DNA of 64,000 nucleotides from Akebia trifoliata (GCA_017979445.1 CM030716.1:17131443-17195442); one strand, 5' to 3'. Numbered from the stretch's first letter, positions 46,699 through 60,239 are shown. Numbers and translations: made by a program. Notes: generated by a model not told the origin, from the sequence alone.

Positions 46699-49464
46699 TG
46701 TAATACCCCGAGTTTTTAATTCATATCTCGATGAAAATCAAATAGTGAAATTTTGATATTTTTTGGAATTAGGACTTAGGGTAAAACTTTTGGACTTTGT
46801 TTTGTTCACTTTTAATGAAATTTAATTTCACCATGAGATTTAAAATGATCGAAAAACATACTTTAGCTTGTAAGTACACTCATATTCGAGTTTAAACGAA
46901 AAAATTACAAATCATCAATTTTTGGGTCGAACGAGGCTAAAAAAAATGAATTTTTGTTTAAGTGAGAATTGAAAGAATATGAACACACCATTAGGTCCGT
47001 AATGAAAAATTATAAATTATGGAGTATTCACTCATCAATGTTTGAGTCCAAAAAGTTGAAATATCGTAAAAAGTAGAAACAAATTAAAAATACCAATTTC
47101 TTCCCACAAATTCTTTATATAAAGAAATTATAAATTCTTTAGATTCATTATCTTCTCTAGAGACAAAAACCAGTCGACTTAGATGATTTAGAACTCGTGG
47201 GTTTCAACCACCTTGAATTGAAGATTCGACGCAACAAGACCTCGTTAGTTGTCAATGAAAAATAGAAAGTTGTTTGTGTCGATAAGCTCTACGACTTCAC
47301 TGTCTTGGATTCTCTATTTTCTATATAAAAAACCAGTCACATCCTCAAATAGGTTTCGACGTGTTCCACTCGAGGTTTCATCGATTTAAGGTTATATTCG
47401 CCCTCCATTGAAAACAGGAAATAGAATGCCATCATAAAGATCTTCACAAACTACCAAATCTTTTTGCAAACTAGCCCCAAGTTAATTCGCCTTGATTCAT
47501 GTGTTGGTCACCTCAATTTTCATGTTATTTCTATACTTCCAACAACCACAATTTTGGTGAGGAACTTACAATTCTTATTAGTGATCATAAATTTTGAAAA
47601 CTACATTTAGGATTTTTATCAAACTAACTATGTTATTTAAAAACGTAGAATTTTCTTCATTTATTTCAAATTCATGAAAATTATATGTATTTGATGTTTT
47701 TTAATTGTGTTCTTCACAATTGACATGTGGGTGGGAAAGTTCATCGAAGATATTGAAGAAAATTGGGAACACTAGATGAAAACTAATTTTGGACAATTTG
47801 TTCAATGTTGAGGCAACACTGGTGGTACTACCACCAACAGCCGCTAGATCATATTTTAGCAATTTGGTTCCGTGCAACTACTAAGATCCCATTTTGACTC
47901 AATTTTTAGTAGTTTTTTAGTTTGAATGATCAAAATGAATTTCAAAATTTGAAAAAATGATTTAATATTTAATGAATTTATATTGAGTTGATAAATATTA
48001 TAAAATGAATTTTACGTTCAAAAAGTTAAAAAGTGTAAATATCAAAAAATGAAAAAAATGGATGAAACAATAAAATGATAGAATCACACTCAAGGGGTGA
48101 TGACTGCATTTTATATGATTGTATTATGTGTGGGTTGATGAACGGATATCCAGGGGTAATTTACTTTCTATTGTCACAAGGTGACATGCATGTTTATTTA
48201 TTTTCTGTTAACGAGAGGCACTGTTTACATTTTTGTACTGTTATTTAATTTAGGTTAGGTGGGCATAGTTACATGGTAGGAAACTGGATATCTATTTTCA
48301 ACTCTATAATGTTAATTTCTTATTTATTTTCATAGAAAAAAATTATATGTATATATAGCTATTTTGTGAATTGTTATATATCTTATGAATACCTAAAGGG
48401 ATAGTTCGGCATATCATCCAGAATGATATACTATCATACGATGCACGATAAGAACAATCAAAGCTCATAAGTGGTATGAAACGCGTATGAGAGTGGCATC
48501 ACATCTAGAATCCGGATTTATTCCTTTCTATCCTTTTTAGTGAATGTGTAATGTAAAGGTGGTCATATATGAATGGGGATGTATAATGAGAATCACATGC
48601 ACGCCTGATAGGCATAGACAAAGATGGCTAATTAATGATCACTAACAGTATATAGTAATCAAATGTCTTGACACGTTGACAAGAGACCCACTGCTTACGG
48701 TCACATCAAATAACCAGCTTGAGCTAGATAAATGGTTACCCAAGTGTGTTAAGGTACATCGACCAGTCATAAAATCAGGAACTAAAACTAGTAAAGTATT
48801 ACAACACCATGTCCCGACTAATAGTTATCCAGTCATCAAATCCCAACTCTCTAATTCAACTACTCAAATATTGTGTATTATGTATATGTTGCATTATTTA
48901 GAATTATAAAATGAAAAACATATTTATTGTTTCAATTTTATCAATTAGAATTGTATAAAAAGAAATTGTTATAGTATGAGTACTGCTGATTGATGTAAGG
49001 TAAATTTGAACTGTTAGTTTCTCATCCCTAGTTACATGTACTAGTTAATCGTAGTTTATCTTGTAAAACTTTGCATGAATTAAAATGATTGATAATGCTT
49101 ACTCGTTCATGCTAGGATAAGTTATTAGTAGAAATTATTTGTTTACCTACAGGATAGCCTTTGTCATTTACCCATTGCTTCTCTATTTTTTTAGTTTCAG
49201 ATTTGGCACTTGACGAAACAGATATAGCACACGCCAGTGAGGATTTTTTGGTAGGTCAAAAAGACAATCAAAGTCCTTTAACTGGTCAATATTGGGGCTA
49301 TAACCACTAGTGACATTAGTTCGTCCAGCTTGTATTATAGATTTTGGTTGAGCGTTAGGATGTTGTTAGAGAAAGGAATTTTTATAGAATTCTATATATT
49401 ATTTACTTCTTCCATACTTTGATTTACCTTAAGTTGTTAGATGTATATAGACTTTCACTGTTAT

Positions 49465-49503
<39 letters not shown>

Positions 49504-49660
49504 ACATGATATTATGTATATTGTTTATCAAGTGAATCAGGTATTTGAGTGCCTTGGAATGCTAACATAAATAGAGGAAACCATGCCGAAATTTTGAGGT
49601 GCTACCTAATACCTCGAGATTTGACATAGAACTTTGTGTTAATGGTTCGAGGGCGCCACA
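46699..49660 (+). mobile_element. Family A solo LTR, A4 (old, inside Athila D gag)
   Basis: Starts TGTAATACCCCG and ends GGCGCCACA. It aligns with the other A LTRs from end to end but with many more substitutions, so it is the oldest long A copy here. On the Athila sense strand the flanks are TTGTT and CTGTC; these agree at 3 of 5 bases and may be a decayed target duplication. The 171-bp array is hardly recognisable. It has a long (TA)n at 49470-49499. The Athila gag reading resumes directly on both sides. Confidence 0.9.
49470..49499. repeat. (TA)n microsatellite in A4
   Basis: A long TA run in the LTR where other A copies have only a short 'tgtatatatatg'. Confidence 0.9.
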
Positions 49661-50350
49661 AACAACATTGACCTGTTCGACCTTAATATATGACAAGTTG
49701 GGACAGTATTCAACGAAATGGTCATTGTCGTCGTACAAGACACATAAAGAAATTGGGTCAACTGACACTTGCGAAATTGAGCAAGAATCATGGTAAGGGT
49801 TAGATGTTGAGATGGTGAAAGCATCTAGCTTCCTTGTAAAACTATACATACTACTTACTAGATTGGACATAACATTCTTGAGATCAGGGTCATTGAACAT
49901 CCTATGAAGTTATGAAATTGAAAACTAAGGAGTTCAACAACGTAGTTACGCAATCATCCAAGGATAACGAAAATAAAATGAACTTGACATATGGTCAAGA
50001 ATCGATTGAGGTAGGTGTACAATTGTTAACATTCTAAATCGTGAAATTTAATGAGCATGTTTATATGGTTTCCCTAATTTCAAACTGAGGGGCAATGTTT
50101 AATGATAACACAATGCACGTAGATGGGGTTACAGAAGAGAGAGTGAAGAACTCATTGAGAGTTCACTCTCGATCACCCATCATATTTAATGATGGTTTCT
50201 TACGAATTCTACTAATGGTATACTCTATCTCAAGATCCAATGGTTCTAATATGTTACTCCTAGATCGTCTACCAAGCATACAAATCACAGAGTCAATCAA
50301 ACAATCATGAAAGAAAATACTAGACCTAGATAGGTTGTTTAACTCTAGAC
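49661..50350 (-). pseudogene. Athila D gag, N-terminal part and zinc knuckle
   Basis: On the minus strand near 50160 the reading has 'GDRE' and 'TLNEFFTLSSVTPSTCIVL', then 'APQFEIRETI', the typical start of an Athila gag core. The central capsid part is mostly deleted. 49900-49661 has 'DPDLKNVMSNLVSS' and a decayed zinc knuckle in which the second Cys has become Tyr (CVLY....H....C). A4 interrupts right after it. Confidence 0.8.
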
Positions 50351-51474
50351 ATCTTCTAACTAGGTAGAAATTGTGAAACAAGCCTTCCGATCAGTTCTAT
50401 AAAATCAAATTCGGATCTCCAGATCGAAGGTGATGTACAATGCATAAACAAGGGAACTCTGAAATCACCTTCCCTTCTTGAATAGACTGAGTCTATCCCA
50501 TCAAAAGACAAGATCTTACTAAATACCAAAGATGATAAAAAAAAATGCAATCGACACAACTTGAAGCGAATTTCTCCTATTGAGCCCGTGAGCCCTATAA
50601 CCAAGTCTAATTGATTTTAATTAATTTTATGGGATGACTAATGAATTGATTATCTTAATTAGAGCAAGGAATTGGTAATGATATCAAATTCTTATCTTCT
50701 GGTACCATCCCTAGGAAAATGGTGCCATTTACTAACTTAATTAACTAGTCCAAGTGTGTGTGTAAAATGGAAAATAACAAAAAAAAACAAGGAGTAACCC
50801 ACTAGCAAGGAGAAGTGTGAGTGAATCAAAATTACCTCCTATGTTAGATGGGGTAAAGACGAATTGAATCGGTTTATGCCACTAACTCCGATTTTGGTGT
50901 GCGAACCTAAAGAGCCGTGACAGTATCGTACAATGATCGTCCTTCACTAGTCTATTACAATCCAAGCCTTCTTAAATACTTAATCAACTGATGAAATTTT
51001 ACAAAGTTCCTAATACAAATGGATCTAAAATAGAAAAATAAACCTAACTAAAAATGCAAAAAAAAAAACAGCAAGACGAAATCTTGAATCTAATGGATTA
51101 AACATGATATTTTTGTCCAAAACTTTCACCAACTTACAAAGAAAATAGAGTGTTAGAAACTGGACAAAACAAAAAAATAAAAATAGAAACTAAACCTACT
51201 ATTACAATGCACAAGACAACTTAAGAACTGTGTTCAAAACAGAAGACTTGAGTCTCTAGACTCAATGTGGCACAATGACTAGTGATTACGTCACATTGAA
51301 ATATGGGAATCTGTGTCTGAAATTTTTTCACAGATCTTAGAAATACTTCTTGGTTGTAATGAAGACATAATCTTTTCATTTTCTAAAAATAATTTTTTCT
51401 CGAAAAAAGAATAGAAAAAAAATGAAGAAAAATAACAAAAAAAATTTCAACCAAACTTAAAACAACTACACCTT
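50351..51474 (-). other. Athila D 5' leader
   Basis: Sequence between the primer site and the first gag motifs. It is mostly AT-rich non-coding DNA. A near-perfect hairpin with arms GGTACCAT and ATGGTGCC lies at 50701-50726. An open frame on the minus strand at 50356-50604 has no family features. Confidence 0.5.
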
Positions 51475-51492
51475 TCCCTGGCAGCGACGCCA
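51475..51492 (-). promoter_or_regulatory. Primer binding site of Athila D, tRNA-Asp type
   Basis: On the minus strand TGGCGTCGCTGCCAGGGA lies 6 bases after the 5' LTR. It differs at three places from the 18 bases complementary to the 3' end of plant tRNA-Asp, the usual primer for Athila and Tat elements. Confidence 0.85.
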
Positions 51493-51498
51493 AAATTA

Positions 51499-52819
51499 TG
51501 ATGTCATTATCTTCTTATAAAAAATTAATATGTTTGTACTCTCCTTAAATTATGGGGCAAGTAAGGGATTGAACCCAAGAGAAAGGGATTTGTTAGGAAA
51601 CTAAGCAAATTGAATTCAGTTAATCTAAGTTACTGTTTTAAAATATGTTTTTATATTTTGTGAAACAAAAGAGAGAATAAATGTTGCTGGAAAATAAAGC
51701 AATAGAAATAGAAATTATACTAAAAACAAAAGAAAAAGGTCATTAAGGATTAAAGTAACCTAGGATTAGCAAAGAAAACCACATCTAAGTCTATCATTTT
51801 TTTCATTCAACTCCAAGGGCTTGGTATGACTTCATTGGGTTGGAAGATTTAACATGAAGCTTGAATAATACAATAGTTAGGACTCCTTCACTCACTAATG
51901 TGTGACGTCCCTATTACCAATTATCTAGATTAAGCATGTTTTATTTTGATCTTTTCTAAGTATAAAAAATTTAAGTTAAGCACAAGAGGTCTAGAGATTC
52001 ATATTAAGATTTAATCCATTAGAGTTGGATAAAACCTTGAAAAGAACCCAAGAATCATAAAAAATAAAAATAAAAAAATATAGAAAGATAAAGAACATAA
52101 ATACAGAATTAAAAGCTTGTTCCTAGGCTTCCTCCTCTCAGTAATGGGGGGAGTCTAGCTTATGGTCATTGTAAGGATACAAGGAGAAGTCATGAAACCA
52201 ACACTTGCATTCATTTATTAATCAAGGTACACTATCTACGTCTTTGAGAAATTACAAAAAATTACAGAAGAAAATGCTAAGGACATTAGGGGGGAGAAGA
52301 GAAAAAGGAAAAGGGTCCAAATACTCTTTCCTAATTTTGAAAATGATCTATTTATAGACATTAGTTTCTCTAGAAGAACTCAAAAATAGTCGCCATCAGT
52401 CTTGCGTATAAGATCACGTGAGGAGCATACTCAAGAAAATTTAAGTCGCTCCAATCGAGATTCACTGTGCCACATAGGATATTGACCGGCCACATTGAAC
52501 TTGAAACATTTGGATCTCCAATTTTGCATGTTTGGTTGATTAGTCCTCTAGATTGTAATGCACACTTGATTGATTGATTTGGTTGTTTATTTTGATGATT
52601 TGATATTTGACTAGTACAATGAACATACGTAATCAATCTTCCGATAAATGCATTAATTTTATGCAATTAGGCCTATTTAATATGATAGAACATGTATTGA
52701 AATAATTTGAAGCTTAATATGATTACTTACTTAATCTAATGAAATAAGAACGAAAATCAAGATAAATGCCTAGGAAAAGTGTAGATAAATCAGTGTTTTG
52801 ATATACTGATTATTCAACA
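51499..52819 (-). mobile_element. Athila D 5' LTR
   Basis: 1321 bp. It aligns with the 3' LTR and with 1-1105. The inner end at 51499 is set by the primer site. The outer end at 52819 is less certain because the last 20 bases differ from the 3' LTR. Confidence 0.85.
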
Positions 52820-52932
52820 CCAAAAATGTTCTGACATAGATGGATGCGTCTGTAATGTATAAGATGCTCATACCTGCAATGTAGAAAGTTTTTCAAATTG
52901 GCTAGATGTTCACCTTTTCATTGGACAATAAG
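52820..52932. repeat. Degenerate repeat unit left of A6
   Basis: Contains 'gacatagatgga', 'tgtaatgtataagatgct' and 'ttcaaattggcta'. Similar units occur at 55923-55990 and 56095-56190, so A6 inserted into a small tandem family. Confidence 0.6.
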
Positions 52933-54211
52933 TGTGGCGTCCCGCCAAACGCTAACACAAATCCCCATGTCAGATCTCAAGGTACTAGGTGGCACCTCGA
53001 AATTTCGGTATGGTCTCCTCTATTTATGTTAGCACTCCAAGGCGTTCAACCTGCACCTGATAAACAACATACAATCCTACATATAAACAAACAAAATATA
53101 GTACTAGCGGAAGCCTATATACGTCTAATAACGTACGATAGATCAGAGTGCAGAAGAAGAAATTTATACACGGGATTATACAAAACTTTCTCGCTCTAAC
53201 AAAAGTCCTAACGCTCAGAACAAAATCTATAATACTTTTGGACAAATCTATACTACTAAGGGGTATAACTCCAATACTCACCAAGTGACAGACTCCGACT
53301 GTCTATCTGACCCACCAAATGATTCTCACTCATGTTCTACACCTACCTCGCTAAGCTTCAGATCTGAAACTAAAAAAAATGGAGAAGAAAATGGTGAGTA
53401 ACAATAGTTACCCAGTAGCAAAACAAATAATTTCTGCCAATAACCCCTCCTAGCATGAACGAATAAGCATATTAAATCATTTTAACAATACAAAGTTTTA
53501 CAGAATAAACTACGATTAACTGGTACATATAATCAGGGATGAGCAACTAAACATTTTAAAACTGACATTACATCAATCAACAGTACTCACTATAACATTT
53601 TCTTTACGTACAAATCTAATTGATCAAATAGAAACATTTTCTTTATGTACAAATCTAATTGATCAATAAACATGCATTTCATTTTATATATCAAAGTAAA
53701 GTAACAAATACATAATACACTATGGTGGAGTATTAGAATTAGAGAGTTGGGATTCGCGACTGGATCGCTCCCAGTCGGGACATAATGTTACAATTCTTCT
53801 CTGGCTTTTAGTTCATGATTTTGTGACCGGTCGTTGCACTTATCACACTTGGTTGACCATTTATCCGGTTCAGGCTGACCGTTTGATGTGACCGTAAGCA
53901 ATAGGTCTCTTTTCGATGTTTCAGAACGTTCGACTACTATAAATTGTTAGTGATCACTGACTAATCATCTTCGTCTATGCCTATCAGGCGTGCATGTGAT
54001 TCCCAAATATACAAATCATTCGTATACGACCACCTTTACATTATAAATTCACTGATAAAGATAGATTGTGACTCCACTCTCATACGCGTCCCATACCACG
54101 TATGAGCTTCGTGGTCCTTACTGTACATCCCAGGATAGTACATCACTACGAATGATATGACGCACTATCCCTTCAGGCATTCATAGACTCTTTAACAGCT
54201 CACAAAATAGT

Positions 54212-54212
54212 T

Positions 54213-54250
<38 letters not shown>

Positions 54251-54251
54251 T
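54212..54251. repeat. (AC)n(AT)n microsatellite in A6
   Basis: A compound dinucleotide run at the same LTR position where A2 has an (AT)n expansion. Confidence 0.9.
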
Positions 54252-55324
54252 ATTTTAATTTGAAAACAAAATATAAATTAACAATACAAGATTGAGAATG
54301 GATATCCAGTTTCCTACCATGTAAGTGTCGCTACACGGCCTAAAATAAATAACAAAACGGAAAAGTAAACAGCGCCTTGCACTAATAAAAAGTAAATAAA
54401 CATGCAACCAGTAATATTATCCCTGGATATCCGTTCACCAACCTACACACAACACAACAATGTAAAATGCAGACATCACCCCTCGGGTGTGACTGACATT
54501 TTACCGTTTCATATTATTTTTTCCTTTTTTCGATTTTTTTACCGTTTTCAATCTTTCAAACAAAATATCCACTTTCTGATATTCATCAACTCAATTTAAG
54601 TTCATTGAATATTAAATCATTTTTTTTCAATTATGAAATTCATTTTCACCAATAATATTGAAAATGTACAACACTTAGATTAAAATGGGGTCCGAGCGGT
54701 ACACAGGACCCAACTGACAGAAATAACCCGTTGAAATATCATACCCACGTATAATTTGTTAAAAAATAGAATTAAACATATCAAATATGCAAGTTCTGAC
54801 GTGAATTTGAAATAACCGATTGAATTCTATATTTTTGGAAACTCACCACAAATTTTTAATAAAAACTTAAATGCAATTTTCACAATCTACGATTACTAAT
54901 AGAAATTGAGAGTTTCTTACTATCTCTAGGCGCGGGAATTGAAACACATGCACGGAAATCGAGGCGAATGGTGCGAAAATTGAGACAGATCAAATTTCAA
55001 AGCGGCTGATTTTCGAATCTGACCCGATGGTTTTGAAGATCTCGATGTCATCATCCTTTCTCCCTTCTACGACGGAAGACGGTTTGACCCCAAAATAGGC
55101 GAAATCCGAAGTCAAAGTTTCGAAATCTCTGTATATATATACGGCTGATTTTTTACAATACTGCGGACCTTTTTCCCTTCTACGGTGATCGTCGAAAGCG
55201 TACCGTTTGCGATAAATCTGGGATAGAAAATCAGAGAATAAAACGAATTTTTTTTAAAAAAAAAAAAAGGTCTACTGGTTTTAGTTCGGTTAAAAGGATG
55301 AATAGTGAAACAAATAAAAAAAAT

Positions 55325-55334
55325 TATTTATATA
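55325..55334 (-). promoter_or_regulatory. Putative LTR promoter TATA box (A6)
   Basis: TATATAAATA on the minus strand, about 585 bp from the LTR start, equivalent to the site in A1. Confidence 0.55.
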
Positions 55335-55922
55335 AAATTTGGGACGAAAACGGTATTTTGCCTATTATTTTGATCGACGATAACATGACCATCTGGACTC
55401 CAAAATTGACAAATGAATACTCTATTTCATTTAATTTTTCATTCCCGGATCTAATGGTATGGTTAATTTCTAGAAATTTTATCTCTAATAAAAATTTACA
55501 TTTTTGGCCTAAGGTGACCCCTAAACTTGACATCGTTTTCGTTTTTTTATGATAATTCGACTTCCTGATCTCCAACAATGACAAATAAATAGTTTATGTT
55601 TAATAATTTTTCGTTACAAACTCAATGGTGTAATCGAATCTTAATAATTCTTATTATAGCAAAAAGTCACTATTTTAGCCTAGTCCGACTCGGTAATCGA
55701 GGATTTTGTAACTTTTCTATTCGGACTCATACTTGAGTGTGCTTACAAGCTAAACTATGTTTTTTGATCATTTTGAATCCAATGATGAGGTCAGAATCCA
55801 TTAAAAATTATCAAAAACATCCTAAAGTTTTACCCCTAAGTCTCACTTTCAAGATTTTCTCAAAATTCCACTATTTATTTTTCCTCGAGATACGAATTGA
55901 AAACTCAGGATTTTACAATAAG

Positions 55923-58900
55923 GCTCTTCAACATAGTTAGACACACCTGCAATGTACAGAGTATTCCAAATTGACTAACGTGGTAGAAAGTGATTCAATG
56001 TTTTCTTGACGATGATTGATTAAAACCTAGAAGAAATTCACTATTTTCTCGTTAATGATGGATTAAAACCTAGATGCATCTTTTTTGGTTTGAGACGTTT
56101 TTTAACATAGATGAACTCATCTGCAATGTATATGATGCTAGTATCTACAATATACATGGTGTTCCAAATTGGCCAATGAAGTTGTAAGTGATCGTCACTG
56201 TTTTGCCAAAGTAGGATTAAAACCTCAAGGCACCCTATCCAAATTCATCACACCAAAATGATCCAACAATGTTAATAGTTGTTTTTTCAAAATATCCATA
56301 AACCTTCAAAATAAGGTTCGTCTTTAAAAAAATGCATCAAAATCTTCAAAAATAATAAAATGAGTTTATTTTATGAACTTTGTGCTTTATTTAATATGAT
56401 TGTGGATATTCCTTCAATGTTCTTTAGCAATTTTGAACCTAAGGTGTCAAATCCATTTGGGGGTTCTATGATCCTTCTCTTTTTCTTTGACAATGGGAGT
56501 TCATGGCTTAGCCCCAATCATACACAATCTTTTTTCTTCCATGAGAAGGATTTGTCCCAGCCTTCTTTAATGGAAATCTTAGGACATTGATGTTTCCCAA
56601 TCGGTAATCCCATATTCTATGGTTGAGTAAAATTGAGGTTTGCAAAATGTGTGATTCAAAGTCTTGCTCACTTCAAATCCTTTAGCAGTGGTAACATTAG
56701 AAAGTGTCATTAGTTCTAACTCAATCTATTTGCACCATATGAGGCATTGATTTTTTTTGTCCCATTTTAGGAACCACACTACCAAATACTACTGGTTTGT
56801 CCTAGAACATGGATGTTTGCCATCATGAAGGCATGTATTGACTTGATTTTTCAACTTAGTCATATTTTCTCATTCCCCTTTGAGCCTGCAATAATGATGC
56901 TATAAGAGAAGTCATTATCTTATTTTCATTTTTTTACTAGGGGACTTTATGTGTCGATCCTTATTTTTCGATTATTTTTTTTTTTTTTTTTAAATAATAT
57001 AATTCCCTATTCACTCAATAATAGTTGCAGGACATTGATGATTATCTATTCATACTCCTATTTCTCCAAAAGTTTGACCAATAAGGTTGAGGCACATTTC
57101 AGTAAGTCCTACATATTTTGCCTCCACTGGTAATGAGGATATTAAAATACGGCATTAGCTTAAAAATTTATTGATTTCAATATCCAAGACATACAATTTT
57201 AATAATCCTCATTACTACTTATTATTTCTCCATTTGCAAAGCACGAATGTTATCAATAAACAAATTGGTGAAATTTTCCCCAACACACTTACCTGGATTT
57301 GTATTTAAGCTCTACTTTCTTCTTGATTTTGTATTTTCATCCATTACTGATTTTTTCCAATCGTATGTTGTATACTTTTCAAAAGCCAACCGCACGCCTC
57401 TTGTATGATTGTATTGCATGATACCATGTATTTTCTTGGCTCAACTAAATTCTTCATATTCCCCAAAGGCCGAGGTGTTGTTACTACAAAAGTTTTTATG
57501 ATTCTATCCTCAATTTCTTAATTCTAGAGCTTGGTATCTCAGTTCTAATATTTTGTTCTTTTATTCCATGATTCCATGATGAAGAATTTGTCACTACCCT
57601 TAAATTTAGTAACCTTGATACATTGAACATCCCTGTTGGAAATCACAAGAATATATCTTTTATTCATGTGAGATTGAGGCATATACATCCATAGGAAGTC
57701 CTATTCATTTGATTCCTTTGGTGATAAAAACATTAAATTACGTTGTCGACATGAAAACCTTTATATTTTCACACTTGAGGCACGCCTTTTTGTCTTATTT
57801 TAGGAGTTTTTATCACCACATATATTCAAACAATTTCAGCAATGGATAATATTGACATTATTTGCCAAAATCTCAATAGTCGATGCTACACTTAGGTGTC
57901 TTGAAATAGTGATGCAACGTTATTTGTTTACAATTGAAAATAACTAGACAACAATAGTTGAATTGGCTCCATTTTGATCAAGGACCTATTTTGAAGCCTA
58001 ATACCTTGTGATTGGTTGGTTAGTGTGATTGGACTGATTTCACGGGACACATGATATTCACTTTCTTTAATCCACTAGATGCAAATAGGCTCAAATTTAC
58101 GATTGATGAAAAAGATTTTAGCCATGACTATAGTTGAAAGAAATGGTGAGAACTTCAAGATAATTGCAAACATCATATCGAGAACTAAGTTTATCATGTT
58201 CCACAATTCTAGTCACATTTATCCTAGACAGAAACAAAAGAATATTAATGTAATTAGAAGTACACACTAACTTCCATCATCCTTTATAACTCATTCCGCT
58301 AAGTTAGATCATTTCACTTCACAGAGGGTGTAGTAATTGGTACTGAGGTAAGAGTATATTTGCTTGTTGTTTTCGGTGATTGTGTATATTTTCTAGCTCA
58401 AAGGGAAAGTGCAATGACTGAAAATTGAGAAGACAAGCTATTTAGATTGAATAGGCAATCAATTTTGATGAGTTCAAATGTTCATTATTGCTTTTAGTGC
58501 TTGAGTGTGTTCACTATTGCTTTTAGAGGTTTCATTATGCAGTGTCCGTTGTTTTCAAAGAATTTTGGTTCAAAATACAAATGAAACATTCAAGAGGTTC
58601 GTTGATTGGCTTAGTATGAATGTGATCAACACTTTCAAAACATACTCTTTATTCAGTACATGACTCAGTTATTGATATTGATGCCATCCCCTTGAGATGC
58701 TCTCTAGCAGGATAACATCAAGAAAGCTTATGTGTTACAAATGAAAAGGAATGATGAATGGCACTTGTCTATTAGTCTAAAAGCCAAAGGGATAGTTGAG
58801 GTAGCAAAAAAGTTCTGAGAAGGTACAATTAATTTGATTTTACTCAAATTTATTTTTGCAAGTTCTATTCAAGGGGAATTTACTCTTATCGAAATTATGG

Positions 58901-58950
58901 TCTAATGTTCAACTAGTCACATCCTATAGACTTGGATGGATAATTTTTCA
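55923..58950. other. Unassigned DNA right of A6
   Basis: The first 320 bp hold degenerate repeat units (see 52820-52932) and a repeated 'gattaaaacctaga' word at about 56020 and 56063. The rest shows no convincing protein motif in any frame. A poly-T of about 20 lies at 56972-56991. Open frames such as 56360-56590 have no recognised family. Confidence 0.55.
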
Positions 58951-59069
58951 GGATATTTGTTTGAACATCATGGTCACCACAAGGTTATTCTCAACGACTT
59001 AGTGGAATATTTAGTTTGATACTCACCCTTAAGTTCTTCTAATAGGCAAGCACCAATGAGACTATATGT

Positions 59070-59334
59070 TGTATAGTGCCATGGCCCTACCCTATTTGGT
59101 ATATGACATAGAAACAAATTTGATCAAGAAGTGGAGTACAAGAAAGACCAATGCAAGGGAATTTAAGAATAAATGTTATCAACAAGAATCAAAAGATCGA
59201 AAGATATGCCTTGACGGATAGGGAATGGCCATCCTCTATCTTGACAAACTTCATATGGGCAATTTCAAATTTGAATGTAGTTTTTCTTCACAAATTCTCG
59301 TATAATTATATAAATAGTGGAGTCTTATAAAGGT
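59070..59334 (+). pseudogene. Second copy of the Athila C post-protease module
   Basis: Runs parallel to about 34290-34610: 'gtggagtacaag', 'caatgcaaggg', 'ttatcaacaagaatcaaaag', 'ttcatatgggcaatttca' and 'gtcttataaagg'. It lacks the 60-bp duplication. It ends where the E3 LTR start TGTAGACACC occurs, so E3 appears to have inserted into it. No protease motif was seen to its left. Confidence 0.65.
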
Positions 59335-60239
59335 TGTAGACACCCCAATTTGATCAAACAAACCTGAGAGCTCGTTCAAATCTAATATTGAGGATCAAAT
59401 CAAGAGAATTTTGATCAAAAAGTGGGACCTACTTAGACCAATCAAAGGTGATCAACATAAATCATCAAAAATTAGGTTTTGCTTGGCCATAGGGACCAAA
59501 CGGCCAAACATAGCTTTGCCTGGCTGTTTGGTGTATATAGCCAAGCCATTTTTTGTGTTAACCTTACCTTTGTGATGTTTAGGTTCAAAATTACACTAGC
59601 TTTACCTCAAGTAAGGCTAGACATAATTTTTTCTGGCTGTACCTAACATACATCAAATTCAGTTAGGCATATAGAGAACCCATGTGTGCATGAGATTCTC
59701 CTTGGGAAATGACGTCATCTACTCTCCTAAGTTAGATTATCAATTTTCTAATCCCTTCTTAATTTCATTTTTACCCCTGCCTTAAGCCCCATAATTTTCG
59801 CTCACCTAAGGTCTTTTGGTGATCTTTTCAATCTCCTAATCTTGACCCAAAGTCTTGCTTGGTCCCCACTTAATGTCAACTAGTTTGTTGAGACACAAAA
59901 CCTTCCTCAAAGCCCATCTTTCAACTAGAGATGATTTTCCCTTATACCATTCTAACATTCTTCAAAGGCCAAAGAATTTCCATGGCATTTAATGTTAATT
60001 GGCCATCTTCCAAAGCTTATAACCACTTTGTCCACCATAGAGAATTCTTTAGAATTTGAGGTCAATGACCAACCTATCCCTAGTTTGTTAAAGACTCTTC
60101 AAAGGGAAGTGACTAAAGAGGTCAAAAACTAACCACCAAATTACATGTCATTTGGTTTAGTTCTCTTACAATAGACTCAAAGTCGAAGGTCTAGGATCAC
60201 TTGACTCTCCTCAAAAAATTCTCTAGAAATTATTGGTCT
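59335..60239 (-). mobile_element. Tat/Ogre-type LTR fragment E3
   Basis: Begins TGTAGACACCCCAATTT on the plus strand, like E1 (same orientation), and is cut at 60239 where the oppositely oriented E2 begins. It has few shared blocks with E1 beyond the terminus. It contains imperfectly repeated 'agctttgcctggctgt' and 'ggctagacata' words. The right end is not identified. Confidence 0.5.

Larger units (their letters stand above)
39833..52819 (-). mobile_element. Athila retrotransposon, copy D, near full length but dead
   Basis: Two related LTRs (39833-40974 and 51499-52819) flank a minus-strand interior. It has a tRNA-Asp-type primer site (51475-51492), gag (about 50330-49661 and 46698-45900), protease (45786-45421), RT (45096-44198), an RNase H region, an integrase N-terminus (about 43810-43470), a post-pol reading frame (42603-42388) and a polypurine tract (40985-40975). 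The order and motifs are those of Athila. Stops and active-site changes occur throughout. The family A solo LTR A4 (46699-49660) splits gag. No matching target duplication was found at the ends. Confidence 0.9.
52933..55917 (-). mobile_element. Family A solo LTR, A6
   Basis: A 2985-bp LTR in minus orientation. The plus strand begins TGTGGCGTCCCG and ends GGATTTTACA. The flanks ATAAG (52928-52932) and ATAAG (55918-55922) are a perfect 5-bp target duplication. It keeps the TATA box (55325-55334), the stem-loops, part of the 171-bp array and an (AC)n(AT)n run at 54212-54251. No interior is present. Confidence 0.95.

Noticed and set aside
46699..49660. Clean 5-bp target duplication for A4
   Set aside because: Flanks (TTGTT and CTGTC on the Athila sense strand) agree at only 3 of 5 bases; a decayed duplication is possible but not shown.
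39828..52824. Target duplication for Athila D
   Set aside because: TATAA on the left and CCAAA on the right do not match, and the outer end at 52819 is uncertain.
56360..56590. Open frame of 76 codons as a host gene
   Set aside because: No recognised domain, no splice or neighbouring exon evidence, and it lies in unassigned repeat-like DNA.
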